From contig NZ_LR733275.1 in NCBI RefSeq assembly GCF_902506415.1, positions 3,377,617 through 3,441,616 on the forward strand: a stretch of DNA of 64,000 nt. Reading direction: 5' to 3'. Every line of letters starts with the position of its first letter. The stretch's first letter is position 1. Positions 1 to 7,903 of this stretch are shown one piece after another. Position numbers and translations under genes: made by a program. The notes under the pieces were generated by a model that was not told the origin of the DNA, ran no database searches, and saw only the letters and a program-made list of their open reading frames with translations. Source of the DNA: Massilia sp. 9I (lineage in GTDB: Bacteria > Pseudomonadota > Gammaproteobacteria > Burkholderiales > Burkholderiaceae_D).

Positions 1-923
1 CCACGGCGGAACAACAGAACGCAGACAATAAAGATCAGCCCCGTGACCATGCCGACCGACTCGCCCAGGCTGGCAAACCAGGGGATCTCGAGCTGCTCCG
101 CCAACATCGTGCCGAAGTCGCCCAGCTTGTTTTCCAGCGCGATGATGAGGAAGGCGCCGAGGATCGGTCCGGCCATCGTTCCCAGGCCCCCTACCAGGGT
201 CATCAGGACTACCAGGCCCGACATGGTCCAGTGGACGTCGGTCAGCGTCTCGAAGCCCAGCACGACCGTTTTGGTGGCTCCTGCGAGCCCTGCCAGGGCG
301 GCGGACAGGACAAAGGCGAGCAGCTTGTAGCGGTCCACGTCATAACCCAGAGAAATGGCTCGCGGCTCGTTTTCCTTGATCGCCTTGAGCACCTGGCCGA
401 AGGGCGAATGGACGGTGCGGACAATCAGTGCGAAACCAGCGACCGCGATCGCCAGCACCACGTAGTACATGACAAGGTCATTGGACAGGTCCAGCAGGCC
501 CGCCAGGCGTCCGCGCGGCACGCCCTGCAGGCCATCCTCACCATGGGTGAAAGGCGCGCGCAGGGCCGCGAAATAGACCATCTGGGCCACTGCCAGCGTG
601 ATCATGGCGAAGTAGATGCCTTGGCGGCGAATCGCCAGCATGCCGATAAGCAGCCCCAGCAGGCTGGAGGCGGCCACGCCCAATACGATGCCGAGCTCGG
701 TCGGCAGCCCCACCACCGCCAGCAAGTGCCCGGTCACATAACCGGCGCTGCCGAAAAAAGCGGCATGGCCAAAGGAGAGCAGGCCGGTAAAACCGATCAG
801 GAGATTGAAGGCGCAGGCGAACAGGGCGAAGCACAGCAGCTTCATCAGGAACACCGGATAGGCAAAGAAGGGCGCCGCAAGGAACAGCAGCAGCGCCGCC
901 AGATAAGCCGTTTTCTTGTTCAT
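1..923 (-). CDS. livM: Branched-chain amino acid ABC transporter permease LivM (3' end cut by window edge)
   Basis: This is an inner-membrane permease subunit of a Liv-type ABC importer. The frame opens at an ATG at 923 (MNKKTAYLAALLLF...) and has no stop before base 1, so the C-terminus lies outside the window. The translation is a chain of hydrophobic helices with the family motif FGHAAFFGSAGYVTG near residue 50. The cytoplasmic loop segment ENEPRAISLGYD, which contacts the ATPases, is also visible. The start overlaps the stop of livH by 4 bp, which implies translational coupling and places it last in the livG-F-K-H-M operon. Family assignment is firm. The substrate (leucine-type amino acids or another amide/aromatic ligand) cannot be read from the sequence. 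Confidence 0.9.
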   Translation of the reverse strand, partial: MNKKTAYLAALLLFLAAPFFAYPVFLMKLLCFALFACAFNLLIGFTGLLSFGHAAFFGSAGYVTGHLLAVVGLPTELGIVLGVAASSLLGLLIGMLAIRRQGIYFAMITLAVAQMVYFAALRAPFTHGEDGLQGVPRGRLAGLLDLSNDLVMYYVVLAIAVAGFALIVRTVHSPFGQVLKAIKENEPRAISLGYDVDRYKLLAFVLSAALAGLAGATKTVVLGFETLTDVHWTMSGLVVLMTLVGGLGTMAGPILGAFLIIALENKLGDFGTMLAEQLEIPWFASLGESVGMVTGLIFIVCVLLFRR

Positions 924-1810
924 GCGCGCATCTCCTTGCCAAACAGCCCGGCCGGACGCAGCAGCAGGACGATCACCATCATGACGAACACGACCACTTC
1001 AGAGCCTTCCGGATAGAACACCCGGGTCAGGCCTTCGATCACGCCCAGGCACAGGCCGGTGAGGATGGAACCGAGGATCGAGCCCATGCCGCCGATCACG
1101 ACCACCGCGAACACGACAATGATCAGGTTCGAGCCCATCAGCGGCGTGACGTTAATGACAGGCGCCGCCAGCACCCCCGCCAGGCCTGCCAGCGCCACGC
1201 CGAAGCCATAAGTAAGTGTGACCATCAGCGGCACGTTGATGCCGAAGGCCTCGACCAGCCTCGGGTTCTCGGTACCGGCGCGCAGGTAGGCGCCCAGGCG
1301 GGTCTTCTCGATCACGAACCAGGTCGACAGGCAGACGACGAGCGAGGCGGCGACTACCCAGGCGCGGTAGTTCGGCAAGACCATGAAACCGAGGTCGGTG
1401 GCCCCCGCCAGCTGTTCGGGCACGTCCAGGGTCTGGCCGGAGACGCCAAAGAAGGACCGGAATACCCCTTCCAGCAGCAGTGTGATGCCGAAGGTGAGCA
1501 GCAGGCCATAGAGGTGGTCGAGCTTGTACAGCCAGCGCAGCATCGAGCGCTCGACCAGGATGCCGAACAGGCCGACCAGCAGGGGCGCCAGCAGGAGCAT
1601 CATCCAGTAGTTCAGGCCGAAGCTGGTGACGCCAATGTAGGCGGCAAAGGCGCCAATCATGTAGAGGGCGCCGTGCGAGAAGTTGATGACGTTGAGCAGG
1701 CCGAAGATGACGGCCAGGCCCAGGGAGAGCATGGCGTAGAAGGAGCCGTTGACCAGGCCGAGCAGGAGCTGGCTCAGCAGGGCTTGGTGGGGGATGCCGA
1801 AGATGTCCAT
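920..1810 (-). CDS. livH: Branched-chain amino acid ABC transporter permease LivH
   Basis: This is the second inner-membrane permease of the Liv importer, pairing with LivM to form the channel. About 296 residues are almost entirely hydrophobic. It carries the LivH hallmark NFSHGALYMIGAFAAY near residue 45 and the cytoplasmic loop ENPRLVEAFGIN that docks the ATPases. I chose the ATG at 1810, preceded by GGGAG. An in-frame GTG at 1822 would add four residues and is possible. The gene lies 135 bp downstream of livK, separated by a palindromic repeat, and overlaps livM by 4 bp. Confidence 0.9.
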   Translation of the reverse strand: MDIFGIPHQALLSQLLLGLVNGSFYAMLSLGLAVIFGLLNVINFSHGALYMIGAFAAYIGVTSFGLNYWMMLLLAPLLVGLFGILVERSMLRWLYKLDHLYGLLLTFGITLLLEGVFRSFFGVSGQTLDVPEQLAGATDLGFMVLPNYRAWVVAASLVVCLSTWFVIEKTRLGAYLRAGTENPRLVEAFGINVPLMVTLTYGFGVALAGLAGVLAAPVINVTPLMGSNLIIVVFAVVVIGGMGSILGSILTGLCLGVIEGLTRVFYPEGSEVVVFVMMVIVLLLRPAGLFGKEMRA

Positions 1811-1838
1811 GTTATCCGTCACTCCCGCTGCCTAAGCA

Positions 1839-1925
1839 CGTCGTTCCGGCGAAGGCCGGAACCCAATTTCTGCATGCACATCGTCTGCGCGACAAACTTG
1901 GATCCCGGCCTTCGCCGAGATGACG
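1839..1925. repeat. REP-like palindromic element between livK and livH
   Basis: Two arms face each other: CGTCGTTCCGGCGAAGGCCG on the left (from 1839) and a near reverse complement ending in CTTCGCCGAGATGACG on the right. About 30 bp of loop separates them. Read on the minus strand it contains the coding echo VPAFAGTT, typical of dispersed extragenic palindromes in many proteobacteria. In this position the hairpin could limit transcription or stabilise the upstream livK message, so that binding protein exceeds permease. That role is inference. Confidence 0.75.
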
Positions 1926-1926
1926 G

Positions 1927-1949
1927 GCTAGCTGTGGATAAAAGCTAGC
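1927..1949. terminator. Small hairpin just after livK
   Basis: The inverted repeat GCTAGCT (1927-1933) and AGCTAGC (1943-1949) encloses a nine-base loop, nine bases downstream of the livK stop. There is no strong T-run, so it is better read as an attenuating or mRNA-stabilising hairpin than as a full terminator. It also includes a perfect DnaA-box 9-mer (TGTGGATAA, 1933-1941), probably by chance. Confidence 0.35.
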
Positions 1950-1957
1950 GATGACGC

Positions 1958-3160
1958 CTACTTCCACAGCGCGCACTTGGTTTCGGACTGCTTCGTATAG
2001 GCTTGGTCGCCCGGGATGGTAGCCACGACCTTGTAGTAATCCCAGGCGCCCTTCGATTCCTTCGGCGTTTTCACCTGCATCAGGTACATGTCGTGGACCA
2101 TGCGGCCGTCCGGACGGATGACACCATTCTTGGCGAACATGTCGTTGATCGGGGTGGCTTTCAGGTGCGCCATCACCTTGTCGGCATTGTCGGTGCCCGT
2201 CGCCTTGACGGCGTTCAAGAACTGCATCGCTGCCGAGTAGTCGCCCGCCTGTACCATCGATGGTTGCTTCTTCATTTTGGCAAAATAGCGCTTGGCCCAG
2301 GCGCGGCTTTCCGGCGTGCGGTCCCAGTACCAGCCGTCGGTCAGGTACATGCCCTGGGTCGTGTTCAGGCCCAGCGTGTGCACGTCGTTGATGAACACCA
2401 GCAGCCCGGCCACCTTCATCTTCTTGGTCAGGCCGAATTCGTTGGCCGCCTTCACCGCATTGATCAGGTCGCCGCCAGCGTTGGCCATGCCCAGCACTTG
2501 CGCCTTGGACGATTGCGCCTGCAGCAGGAAGGACGAGAAATCCGAGGCCGACAGCGGATGCTTGACGCTGCCCAGCACCGTGCCGCTGCCCGCCTTGACG
2601 ACGTCCGCCGTGTCCTTCTCGAGCGACTGGCCGAAGGCATAATCGGCGGTCAGGAAGTACCAGGACTTGCCGCCCTGCTTGAGCATGGTAGCGCCGGTGC
2701 CGCGCGCCAGCGCCACGGTGTCGTAGGCGTAGTGCACGGTGTAGGGCGTGCACTGTTCGTTGGTCAGTTGCGCGGTGCCGGAGCCGATCGCGATGAAGAC
2801 CTTTTTCTTTTCCGCGGCAACCTTGGCCATGGCCAGGCTGGCGCCGGAATTGGTGCCGCCGATCAGCAGATCGACGCCCTGCTGGTCGAACCATTCGCGC
2901 GCCTTGGAGGCGGCAATGTCCGGCTTGTTCTGGTGGTCGGCCACGACCAGCTGGATCTTCTTGCCGTTGATGGCGCCGCCCATGTCGGCGATCGCCATGC
3001 GGATCGCTTCTGCCCCGCCATTGCCGTCGACGTCGGAATAGACGCCGGACAGGTCGGTGATGAAGCCGATCTTGATCACGTCGCCCGAGATCTGGGCCTG
3101 GGCCGGCATGGACAGGCCGAGACTGGCGGCCAGGGAAAGGGCGATCGCTGTACGTTTCAT
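1958..3160 (-). CDS. livK: Liv-type ABC transporter periplasmic substrate-binding protein
   Basis: This 400-residue periplasmic binding protein captures the ligand for the Liv importer. It has a signal peptide (MKRTAIALSLAASLGLSMPAQA, cleavage after AQA), then a type I periplasmic-binding fold. The start of the fold is GDVIKIGFITDLSGVYSDVDG. The later LIGGTNSGASLAMAKVA and DYAFGQ segments are typical of the Peripla_BP_6 family. The start ATG at 3160 has a GGAGA ribosome site. It lies 34 bp after livF in the operon and is followed by hairpins. The family has broad ligands (branched-chain and aromatic amino acids, amides), so specificity is open. Confidence 0.9.
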   Translation of the reverse strand: MKRTAIALSLAASLGLSMPAQAQISGDVIKIGFITDLSGVYSDVDGNGGAEAIRMAIADMGGAINGKKIQLVVADHQNKPDIAASKAREWFDQQGVDLLIGGTNSGASLAMAKVAAEKKKVFIAIGSGTAQLTNEQCTPYTVHYAYDTVALARGTGATMLKQGGKSWYFLTADYAFGQSLEKDTADVVKAGSGTVLGSVKHPLSASDFSSFLLQAQSSKAQVLGMANAGGDLINAVKAANEFGLTKKMKVAGLLVFINDVHTLGLNTTQGMYLTDGWYWDRTPESRAWAKRYFAKMKKQPSMVQAGDYSAAMQFLNAVKATGTDNADKVMAHLKATPINDMFAKNGVIRPDGRMVHDMYLMQVKTPKESKGAWDYYKVVATIPGDQAYTKQSETKCALWK

Positions 3161-3194
3161 GTTGTCTCCGTTGTGTTGGCGGTTATGTATCTGC

Positions 3195-3902
3195 TCAAAC
3201 GCCGAGCAGCTCGGTGAGGACCGGCATCCTGCTGTCCAGTTCGCGGGCCGCGATGGTTTCCACCACCTGGCCGTGCTCGACCACGTAGAAGCGGTCCGCC
3301 AGCGGCGCGGCGAAGCGGAAGTTCTGTTCGACCATGACGATGGTGTAGCCCCTGGCTTTCAAGCTCATGATGGTGCGCGCCAGGCTCTGCACGATGACCG
3401 GCGCCAGGCCTTCGGAAATCTCGTCCAGCAGCAGCAGGCGCGCGCCGGTGCGCAGGATGCGGGCGACAGCCAGCATCTGCTGCTCGCCGCCGGACAGGCG
3501 CGTGCCCTGGCTGTGGCGGCGCTCGTAGAGGTTGGGGAACATCGCGTAGATCTCGTCGAGGCTCAATCCCTTCCCTGCCCCCTTCAGTTGCGGCGGCAGC
3601 AGCAGGTTTTCCTCTGCCGACAGCGAGGAAAAAATGCCGCGTTCTTCCGGGCAGTAGCCGATGCCGAGGTGCGCAATCCGGTGCGTCGGCAGGCCGATCG
3701 ATTCGATGCCATTGACCTGGATGGAACCGCTGCGCCGGCCCGTCAGGCCCATGATGGCGCGCAGCAGCGTGGTCCTCCCGGCGCCATTGCGGCCGAGCAG
3801 GGTCACGACTTCGCCCGGCGCCACGTCCAGGCTGATGCCGTGCAGGATGTGCGATTCGCCATACCAGGCGTGCAGGTCCTTGATCTCGAGCGCAAGGGTC
3901 AT
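3195..3902 (-). CDS. livF: Branched-chain amino acid ABC transporter ATP-binding protein LivF
   Basis: This is one of the two cytoplasmic ATPases that power the Liv importer; 235 residues is the usual length. The signature LSGGEQQMLAVARIL and Walker B LLLLDEISEGL are intact. The Walker A loop reads GRNGAGRTT (about residues 37-45), so the usual catalytic lysine is arginine (codon AGG, verified from the bases). The ATG overlaps the livG stop by 4 bp. The arginine either marks a lineage variant or weakens this ATP site; LivG keeps its lysine. Confidence 0.9.
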   Translation of the reverse strand: MTLALEIKDLHAWYGESHILHGISLDVAPGEVVTLLGRNGAGRTTLLRAIMGLTGRRSGSIQVNGIESIGLPTHRIAHLGIGYCPEERGIFSSLSAEENLLLPPQLKGAGKGLSLDEIYAMFPNLYERRHSQGTRLSGGEQQMLAVARILRTGARLLLLDEISEGLAPVIVQSLARTIMSLKARGYTIVMVEQNFRFAAPLADRFYVVEHGQVVETIAARELDSRMPVLTELLGV

Positions 3903-4672
3903 GGGTGTGCTCCCGCGAGCGTGCCGCTGCTGGTGCCCATGTACGCTTCCATCACCTGCGGATTGCGCGACACCTCGGCATAGCTGCCTTCAGCCAGCAC
4001 CGCGCCGCGCTGCAGGACCGAGATGCGGTCGCAGATGCCGGCGACCACGTTCATGTTGTGCTCGACCATCAGGATGGTGCGTCCGGCCGACACCTTCTTG
4101 ATGAGCTCGGTCACCCTGTGGACATCTTCGTGGCCCATGCCTTGGGTCGGCTCGTCCAGCAGCATCAATTCCGGTTCCATCGCCAGCGTGGTGGCGATCT
4201 CCAGCGCGCGCTTGCGGCCGTAGGGCAGGTCGGCCGTCATGCTGCCGGCAAAGCCGTCCAGGCCCACCTCGGCCAGCAGGGACAGTGCGCGTTCGTCCAG
4301 CTGCGCCAGGGAACGGCTGCTGCGCCAGAACTGGAAGCTGGTGCCGAGCTGGCGCTGCAGTCCGATGCGCACGTTCTCGAGCACCGTCATGTGCGGAAAG
4401 ACGGCCGAAATCTGGAAGGAGCGGATGATGCCCATGCGGGCGATCTGGGCCGGCCTGGCGGCGGTGATGTCGCGGCCGTTAAAGAGGATCTGGCCGGAGC
4501 TCGGCGCCAGGAACTTGGTGAGCAGGTTGAAGCAGGTGGTCTTGCCGGCGCCGTTGGGACCGATCAGGGCATGGATATGGCCGCGTTCGACCTGGAGGCT
4601 GACCTCGCTGACTGCCGTGAATCCCTTGAATTCCTTGGTGAGCTTTCTCGTCTCCAGGATGACATCCGCCAT
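3899..4672 (-). CDS. livG: Branched-chain amino acid ABC transporter ATP-binding protein LivG
   Basis: This is the first gene of the liv operon and the partner ATPase of LivF; 257 residues. Walker A is GPNGAGKTTCFNLL with lysine intact. The LivG-type C-loop is LPYGRKRALEIATTLA, Walker B is LMLLDEPTQGM, and the switch histidine is in MVEHNMNVV. The ATG at 4672 follows a GGAGAG ribosome site. The operon promoter is expected in the 160 bp gap up to 4833, but no clear -35/-10 pair stood out. Confidence 0.92.
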   Translation of the reverse strand: MADVILETRKLTKEFKGFTAVSEVSLQVERGHIHALIGPNGAGKTTCFNLLTKFLAPSSGQILFNGRDITAARPAQIARMGIIRSFQISAVFPHMTVLENVRIGLQRQLGTSFQFWRSSRSLAQLDERALSLLAEVGLDGFAGSMTADLPYGRKRALEIATTLAMEPELMLLDEPTQGMGHEDVHRVTELIKKVSAGRTILMVEHNMNVVAGICDRISVLQRGAVLAEGSYAEVSRNPQVMEAYMGTSSGTLAGAHP

Positions 4673-4833
4673 TGGCTCTCCAACATGTGCTGCTGTGAGT
4701 GACAGAACTGCAAGGACTGCTTGCCCGATGATACATACAAGCCCTGAGCCTCACAATACGGCCGAGCTGGCGTGCGCGCTGTGGATGCGCCACATCGGCG
4801 CAAGCCGCTTGTGCGTTTTTGCACGCCGGGGCG

Positions 4834-6468
4834 CTAAGCTTGCGCCTGGTGCTGCGCGAGGATGTCCTTCGCCGCCTTCTCGGCAATCATGATGGTCGGC
4901 GAATTCGTATTGCCCGAGGTGATGAAGGGCATGATCGAGGCGTCCACCACGCGCAGTTTCCCGATGCCGCGCACGCGTAGTCGGCTGTCGACGACCGCCA
5001 GCGGATCATCGCTGCGTCCCATGCGGCAAGTGCCGACCGGATGAAAAATCGTGGTGCCGACCAGCCCCGCCGCCTGGGCAAGTTCTTCCTCGGTCTGGTA
5101 CTGCGGGCCCGGCATGAACTCTTCCGGACGGTACTTCGCCAGGGCTGGCGCGGCCACGATGCGGCGCGTCAGAGCCAGCGCCGCGGCGGCTGTCTTGCGG
5201 TCCGCGTCGGTGCTCAGGTAGTTCGGCGTGATCTTCGGCGGCGCATAGCTGTCGCTCGACGCGATGCGTACATGCCCGCGCGAGGTCGGCTGCAGGTTGC
5301 ACACGCTGGCCGTGAAGGCCGGGAAGCGGTGCAGGGGGTCGCCGAACTTGTCCAGCGACACCGGCTGCACGTGGTATTGCAGGTTCGGAGACGGCAAGTC
5401 CGGCGAAGAACGGGCGAAGGCGCCCAGCTGGGACGGCGCCATCGACATCGGACCGCTCTGGAACAGGGCGTATTCGAGCCCGATCAGGGTTTTGCCGAAC
5501 CAGTTGGTGGCGCGCGTGTTCAGGGTCGGCACGCCCTCTACCCTGAAAATCATGCGCAGCTGCAGGTGGTCCTGCAGGTTGGCGCCGATGCCCGGCACCT
5601 CCGCCACGGGCTCGATGCCGTGGCGCTGCAGTTCTTCCGCAGCCCCAATGCCGGACAGCTGCAGGATCTGGGGCGAACCCACCGCCCCCGCCGCCAGCAG
5701 GGTTTCGCGCTGCGCAATCGCGCTGTACATCCGGCCGCCGCCGCTGAACTGGACACCGGTGCAAACTTTCCCCTGCGGCGTGTCCTCAAACAGCAGACAC
5801 TCGACGTGGCAACCAGTCATGATCGTCAGGTTGGGACGTTTCGCCGCCGGCTTCAGGAAGGCTTTCGCCGTATTCAGGCGGATGCCGCGCCGCTGGTTGA
5901 CCTCGAAATAGGCAGAGCCTTCTCCCAGGCCGGCATTCAAATCGTCGATCTTCGGAATACCGGTCTCGGCCGCGGCTTCGCGGAAGGCATCCAGGATCTT
6001 CCACGACAGGCGCTGCTGTTCCACGCGCCACTCGCCGCCGGCGCCGTGCAGTTCGCTCGCGCCCAGGTAATGGTCTTCGCTACGTTTGAAGAGCGGCAGC
6101 ACCTGCTCCCAGCGCCAGGAATCGTCTCCCGAAACCTCGGCCCAACGCTCGTAATCCGCCGGCTGGCCACGCATGTAGATCATGCCGTTGATCGACGAGC
6201 TACCGCCCAGCACCTTGCCCCGCGGGTAGATCAGCGCCCGCCCGTTCAGGCTTGGCTCAGCCTCGGTACGGAACAGCCAGTCCGTGCGCGGATTGCCGAT
6301 GCAATGCAGGTAGCCGACCGGGATATGGATCCACATGTAGTCGTCGCGACCGCCCGCCTCGATCAGCAAGACCTCGATGTCCGGATGACGCGTCAGCCGG
6401 TTCGCCAGTACGCAGCCCGACGTGCCGCCGCCAACGATGATGTAGTCATACTCGCCTGCCGATTCCAA
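4834..6468 (-). CDS. GMC family FAD-dependent oxidoreductase (choline dehydrogenase-like)
   Basis: This is an FAD enzyme of the glucose-methanol-choline family that oxidises an alcohol substrate. The N-terminal Rossmann motif is DYIIVGGGTSGCVLANRL. The PROSITE-type signature GGSSSINGMIYMRG lies near residue 85, and the active-site region GTTIFHPVGTCRMG and SGNTNSPTIMIAEKA close the C-terminus. I prefer a TTG start at 6468 (protein beginning ESAGEYDY), which puts the FAD motif near the N-terminus as usual; a TTG at 6504 would add 12 residues. It stands alone downstream of the origin-like region. The substrate is unknown, and choline is not proven because betB/betI are absent. Confidence 0.87.
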   Translation of the reverse strand: MESAGEYDYIIVGGGTSGCVLANRLTRHPDIEVLLIEAGGRDDYMWIHIPVGYLHCIGNPRTDWLFRTEAEPSLNGRALIYPRGKVLGGSSSINGMIYMRGQPADYERWAEVSGDDSWRWEQVLPLFKRSEDHYLGASELHGAGGEWRVEQQRLSWKILDAFREAAAETGIPKIDDLNAGLGEGSAYFEVNQRRGIRLNTAKAFLKPAAKRPNLTIMTGCHVECLLFEDTPQGKVCTGVQFSGGGRMYSAIAQRETLLAAGAVGSPQILQLSGIGAAEELQRHGIEPVAEVPGIGANLQDHLQLRMIFRVEGVPTLNTRATNWFGKTLIGLEYALFQSGPMSMAPSQLGAFARSSPDLPSPNLQYHVQPVSLDKFGDPLHRFPAFTASVCNLQPTSRGHVRIASSDSYAPPKITPNYLSTDADRKTAAAALALTRRIVAAPALAKYRPEEFMPGPQYQTEEELAQAAGLVGTTIFHPVGTCRMGRSDDPLAVVDSRLRVRGIGKLRVVDASIMPFITSGNTNSPTIMIAEKAAKDILAQHQAQA

Positions 6469-6650
6469 GGCTAGCGTTCCCGAACGACGCCAACACCGCC
6501 GCAATCAAAGCCGGCACACGGAGGCAAGCCGCCGTCCTCCGGCTCACCTGGCATGGGCTTACGGGACAGCGCGTCGAGATCCACAAGGCCTCCGTTTGTC
6601 ATTCGTTGAGGCAAGCTTACCAGATCGTAAACGGAAGTCTAGAGCCCATC

Positions 6651-6880
6651 TGTGGATAACCCTCTTGATATCCACAGGTCTGATTTGTGCAGAACCGGGG
6701 GTGTTTTCGGGTAGTCAAAATGTTGTCCAGTTTTTCCGTCTCCTCCACGCGCCAGTGGTGCACCGCTTTATCCGAACAGTAAGTTGATGATTTCTCGGGC
6801 GTTAACCGCTTTGTCCACAGACGAGGTGCACCGTTAACCACTACTACTATCCTTGTATACAAACTTTGTTTGTAAACCCT
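6651..6880. repeat. Origin-like module, copy 1
   Basis: Boxes seen are TGTGGATAA (6651-6659), ATATCCACA (6668-6676) and TTGTCCACA (6811-6819). The trinucleotide run ACTACTACTAT spans about 6840-6850. It is followed by TTGTATACAAAC and a TTTGTTTGTAAAC stretch. GTTAAC-type sequences flank the third box. Confidence 0.6.
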
Positions 6881-7159
6881 GCAGATCTTTTCTGAAATTT
6901 TTTTTGACCGTCGTCGCAGCAAACCGACAAGCCTGCGGAGGATCGCCATACGAGCACTTGCAAGCTCCACGTCGCTGCTTCGCTGCCAGTTCCAACGTGC
7001 GAACATCCTGGCCGGCAAGCTTCTCCAAAACTGTCGACCACGACTTCGCTGCCTCGTCATCGCATCTTGGCGAGCACTTCGGTCATCGAATCCCTGCTGG
7101 CTGATCGCACTGCGCGTTCGGGCTGCACACGCGTCAGCACATCTGGAAGCTTGGTCAGC

Positions 7160-7390
7160 TGTGGAAAACCTCTGGGATATCCACAGGATCGAATGTGCAG
7201 AACAGCTCCTTAAGCTGGTAAGCCCAAAATCTGTCCAAGTTTCCTCCAGTTCAAACACAAGTCTTGTACAGCGCCTTAACGCAAGCGTAACCATTGAGCT
7301 TGTGGAGAAAATTGCTCTTATCCACAGAAGGATGTGCGTTTACTATTACTACCAGTTTGTATACAAACTTGTTTACTACAACAACAAAAC
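7160..7390. repeat. Origin-like module, copy 2
   Basis: Boxes are TGTGGAAAA (7160-7168), ATATCCACA (7177-7185) and a perfect TTATCCACA (7318-7326). The run TTTACTATTACTACC follows at 7339-7353, then the 14-bp palindrome GTTTGTATACAAAC (7355-7368) and GTTTACTAC. This is the best-preserved copy. Confidence 0.65.
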
Positions 7391-7557
7391 CAACAACGCG
7401 TCGAAGCTGCCTTCACTGCCAACCCGGAACGTCGACAAAACGGATCACCGCATCCAGAACCGGTCGCTATCACATCACCTGGAAGCTGCCTTTCACTCCC
7501 GGCAGCTGGCTGAACTACCTGCAAAACTGCCTTTTCAGCATTTCTTGACAGCTCGGC

Positions 7558-7795
7558 TGTGGAAAAGCCGAGGTATATCCACAGGATCGGATGTGCAGAA
7601 CACGGCAATTCCTAGGCTTACTGAAATCTGTCCAAGTTTCGTGCAAGCTCCACACAAGGTTTGTGCAGCCGGTAAACGCGACTGCAAGTCATTGATGCTG
7701 TGGAGTAAACGCGACTTATCAACAGAAGAGCTCACGTTTACTATCTACTATCAGATTTATATATACGTCTTAGTTAACTAATACCGTGGAAGCTT
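7558..7795. repeat. Origin-like module, copy 3
   Basis: Boxes are TGTGGAAAA (7558-7566), ATATCCACA (7575-7583) and TTATCAACA (7716-7724). The run TTTACTATCTACTATC follows at 7737-7752. It ends in an AT-rich patch (ATTTATATATACG, then TTAGTTAACTAATAC), where the palindrome of the other copies has decayed. Confidence 0.6.
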
Positions 7796-7813
7796 CGCAG
7801 CACTGGAAAGCCG

Positions 7814-7846
7814 GAAACAGGCCAAAAAACGCGGTTTCTCTGGCCT
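7814..7846 (+). promoter_or_regulatory. Interleaved inverted repeats in the leader of the aac(6')-like gene
   Basis: GAAAC (7814-7818) can pair with GTTTC (7834-7838), and AGGCCA (7819-7824) can pair with TGGCCT (7841-7846). The two stems interleave, so they are mutually exclusive or form a pseudoknot. They lie 22 bases before a short leader ORF. A regulatory role is inference. Confidence 0.35.
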
Positions 7847-7867
7847 CTCGCTGGTAAGACAAGCAAA

Positions 7868-7903
7868 ATGAACACTCATCCGTACGAAAAAACTCACGAA
7901 TGA
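7868..7903 (+). CDS. Possible 11-codon leader peptide upstream of the aminoglycoside acetyltransferase
   Basis: The ATG at 7868 encodes MNTHPYEKTHE and stops at TGA 7901-7903. The stop overlaps the ATG of the acetyltransferase (7900) as ATGA. Such coupling means translation of the leader would deliver ribosomes to the resistance gene, whose own ribosome site is weak. The leader's own Shine-Dalgarno is also weak. A chance mini-ORF cannot be excluded. Confidence 0.35.
   Translation: MNTHPYEKTHE

Larger units (their letters stand above)
6651..7795. other. Candidate replication-origin region: three DnaA-box/CTA-repeat modules, no gene
   Basis: This ~1.4 kb gap (6505-7867) holds no convincing gene; the short frames across it lack family signatures. 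It contains three imperfect copies of one module starting at 6651, 7160 and 7558. Each has a TGTGGAWAA box, a facing ATATCCACAGG box, a TGTGCAGAAC motif and a TGTCCA-rich stretch. Each ends with a box (TTGTCCACA 6811, TTATCCACA 7318, TTATCAACA 7716) followed 14-18 bp later by a CTA/CTAT trinucleotide run and an AT-rich patch. Box, spacer, trinucleotide run and AT-rich tract is the order of the bacterial basal unwinding element described for B. subtilis oriC. glmU and glmS nearby fit an origin-proximal address. Whether this is oriC itself, an extra DnaA-binding locus, or a relic is inference. Confidence 0.6.

Noticed and set aside
6617-7781. Several short ORFs across the origin-like tract (up to 225 codons) on both strands
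   Set aside because: They have no ribosome sites, no recognisable families, and overlap the repeated non-coding modules. Their amino-acid composition is that of translated AT-rich and repeat DNA.
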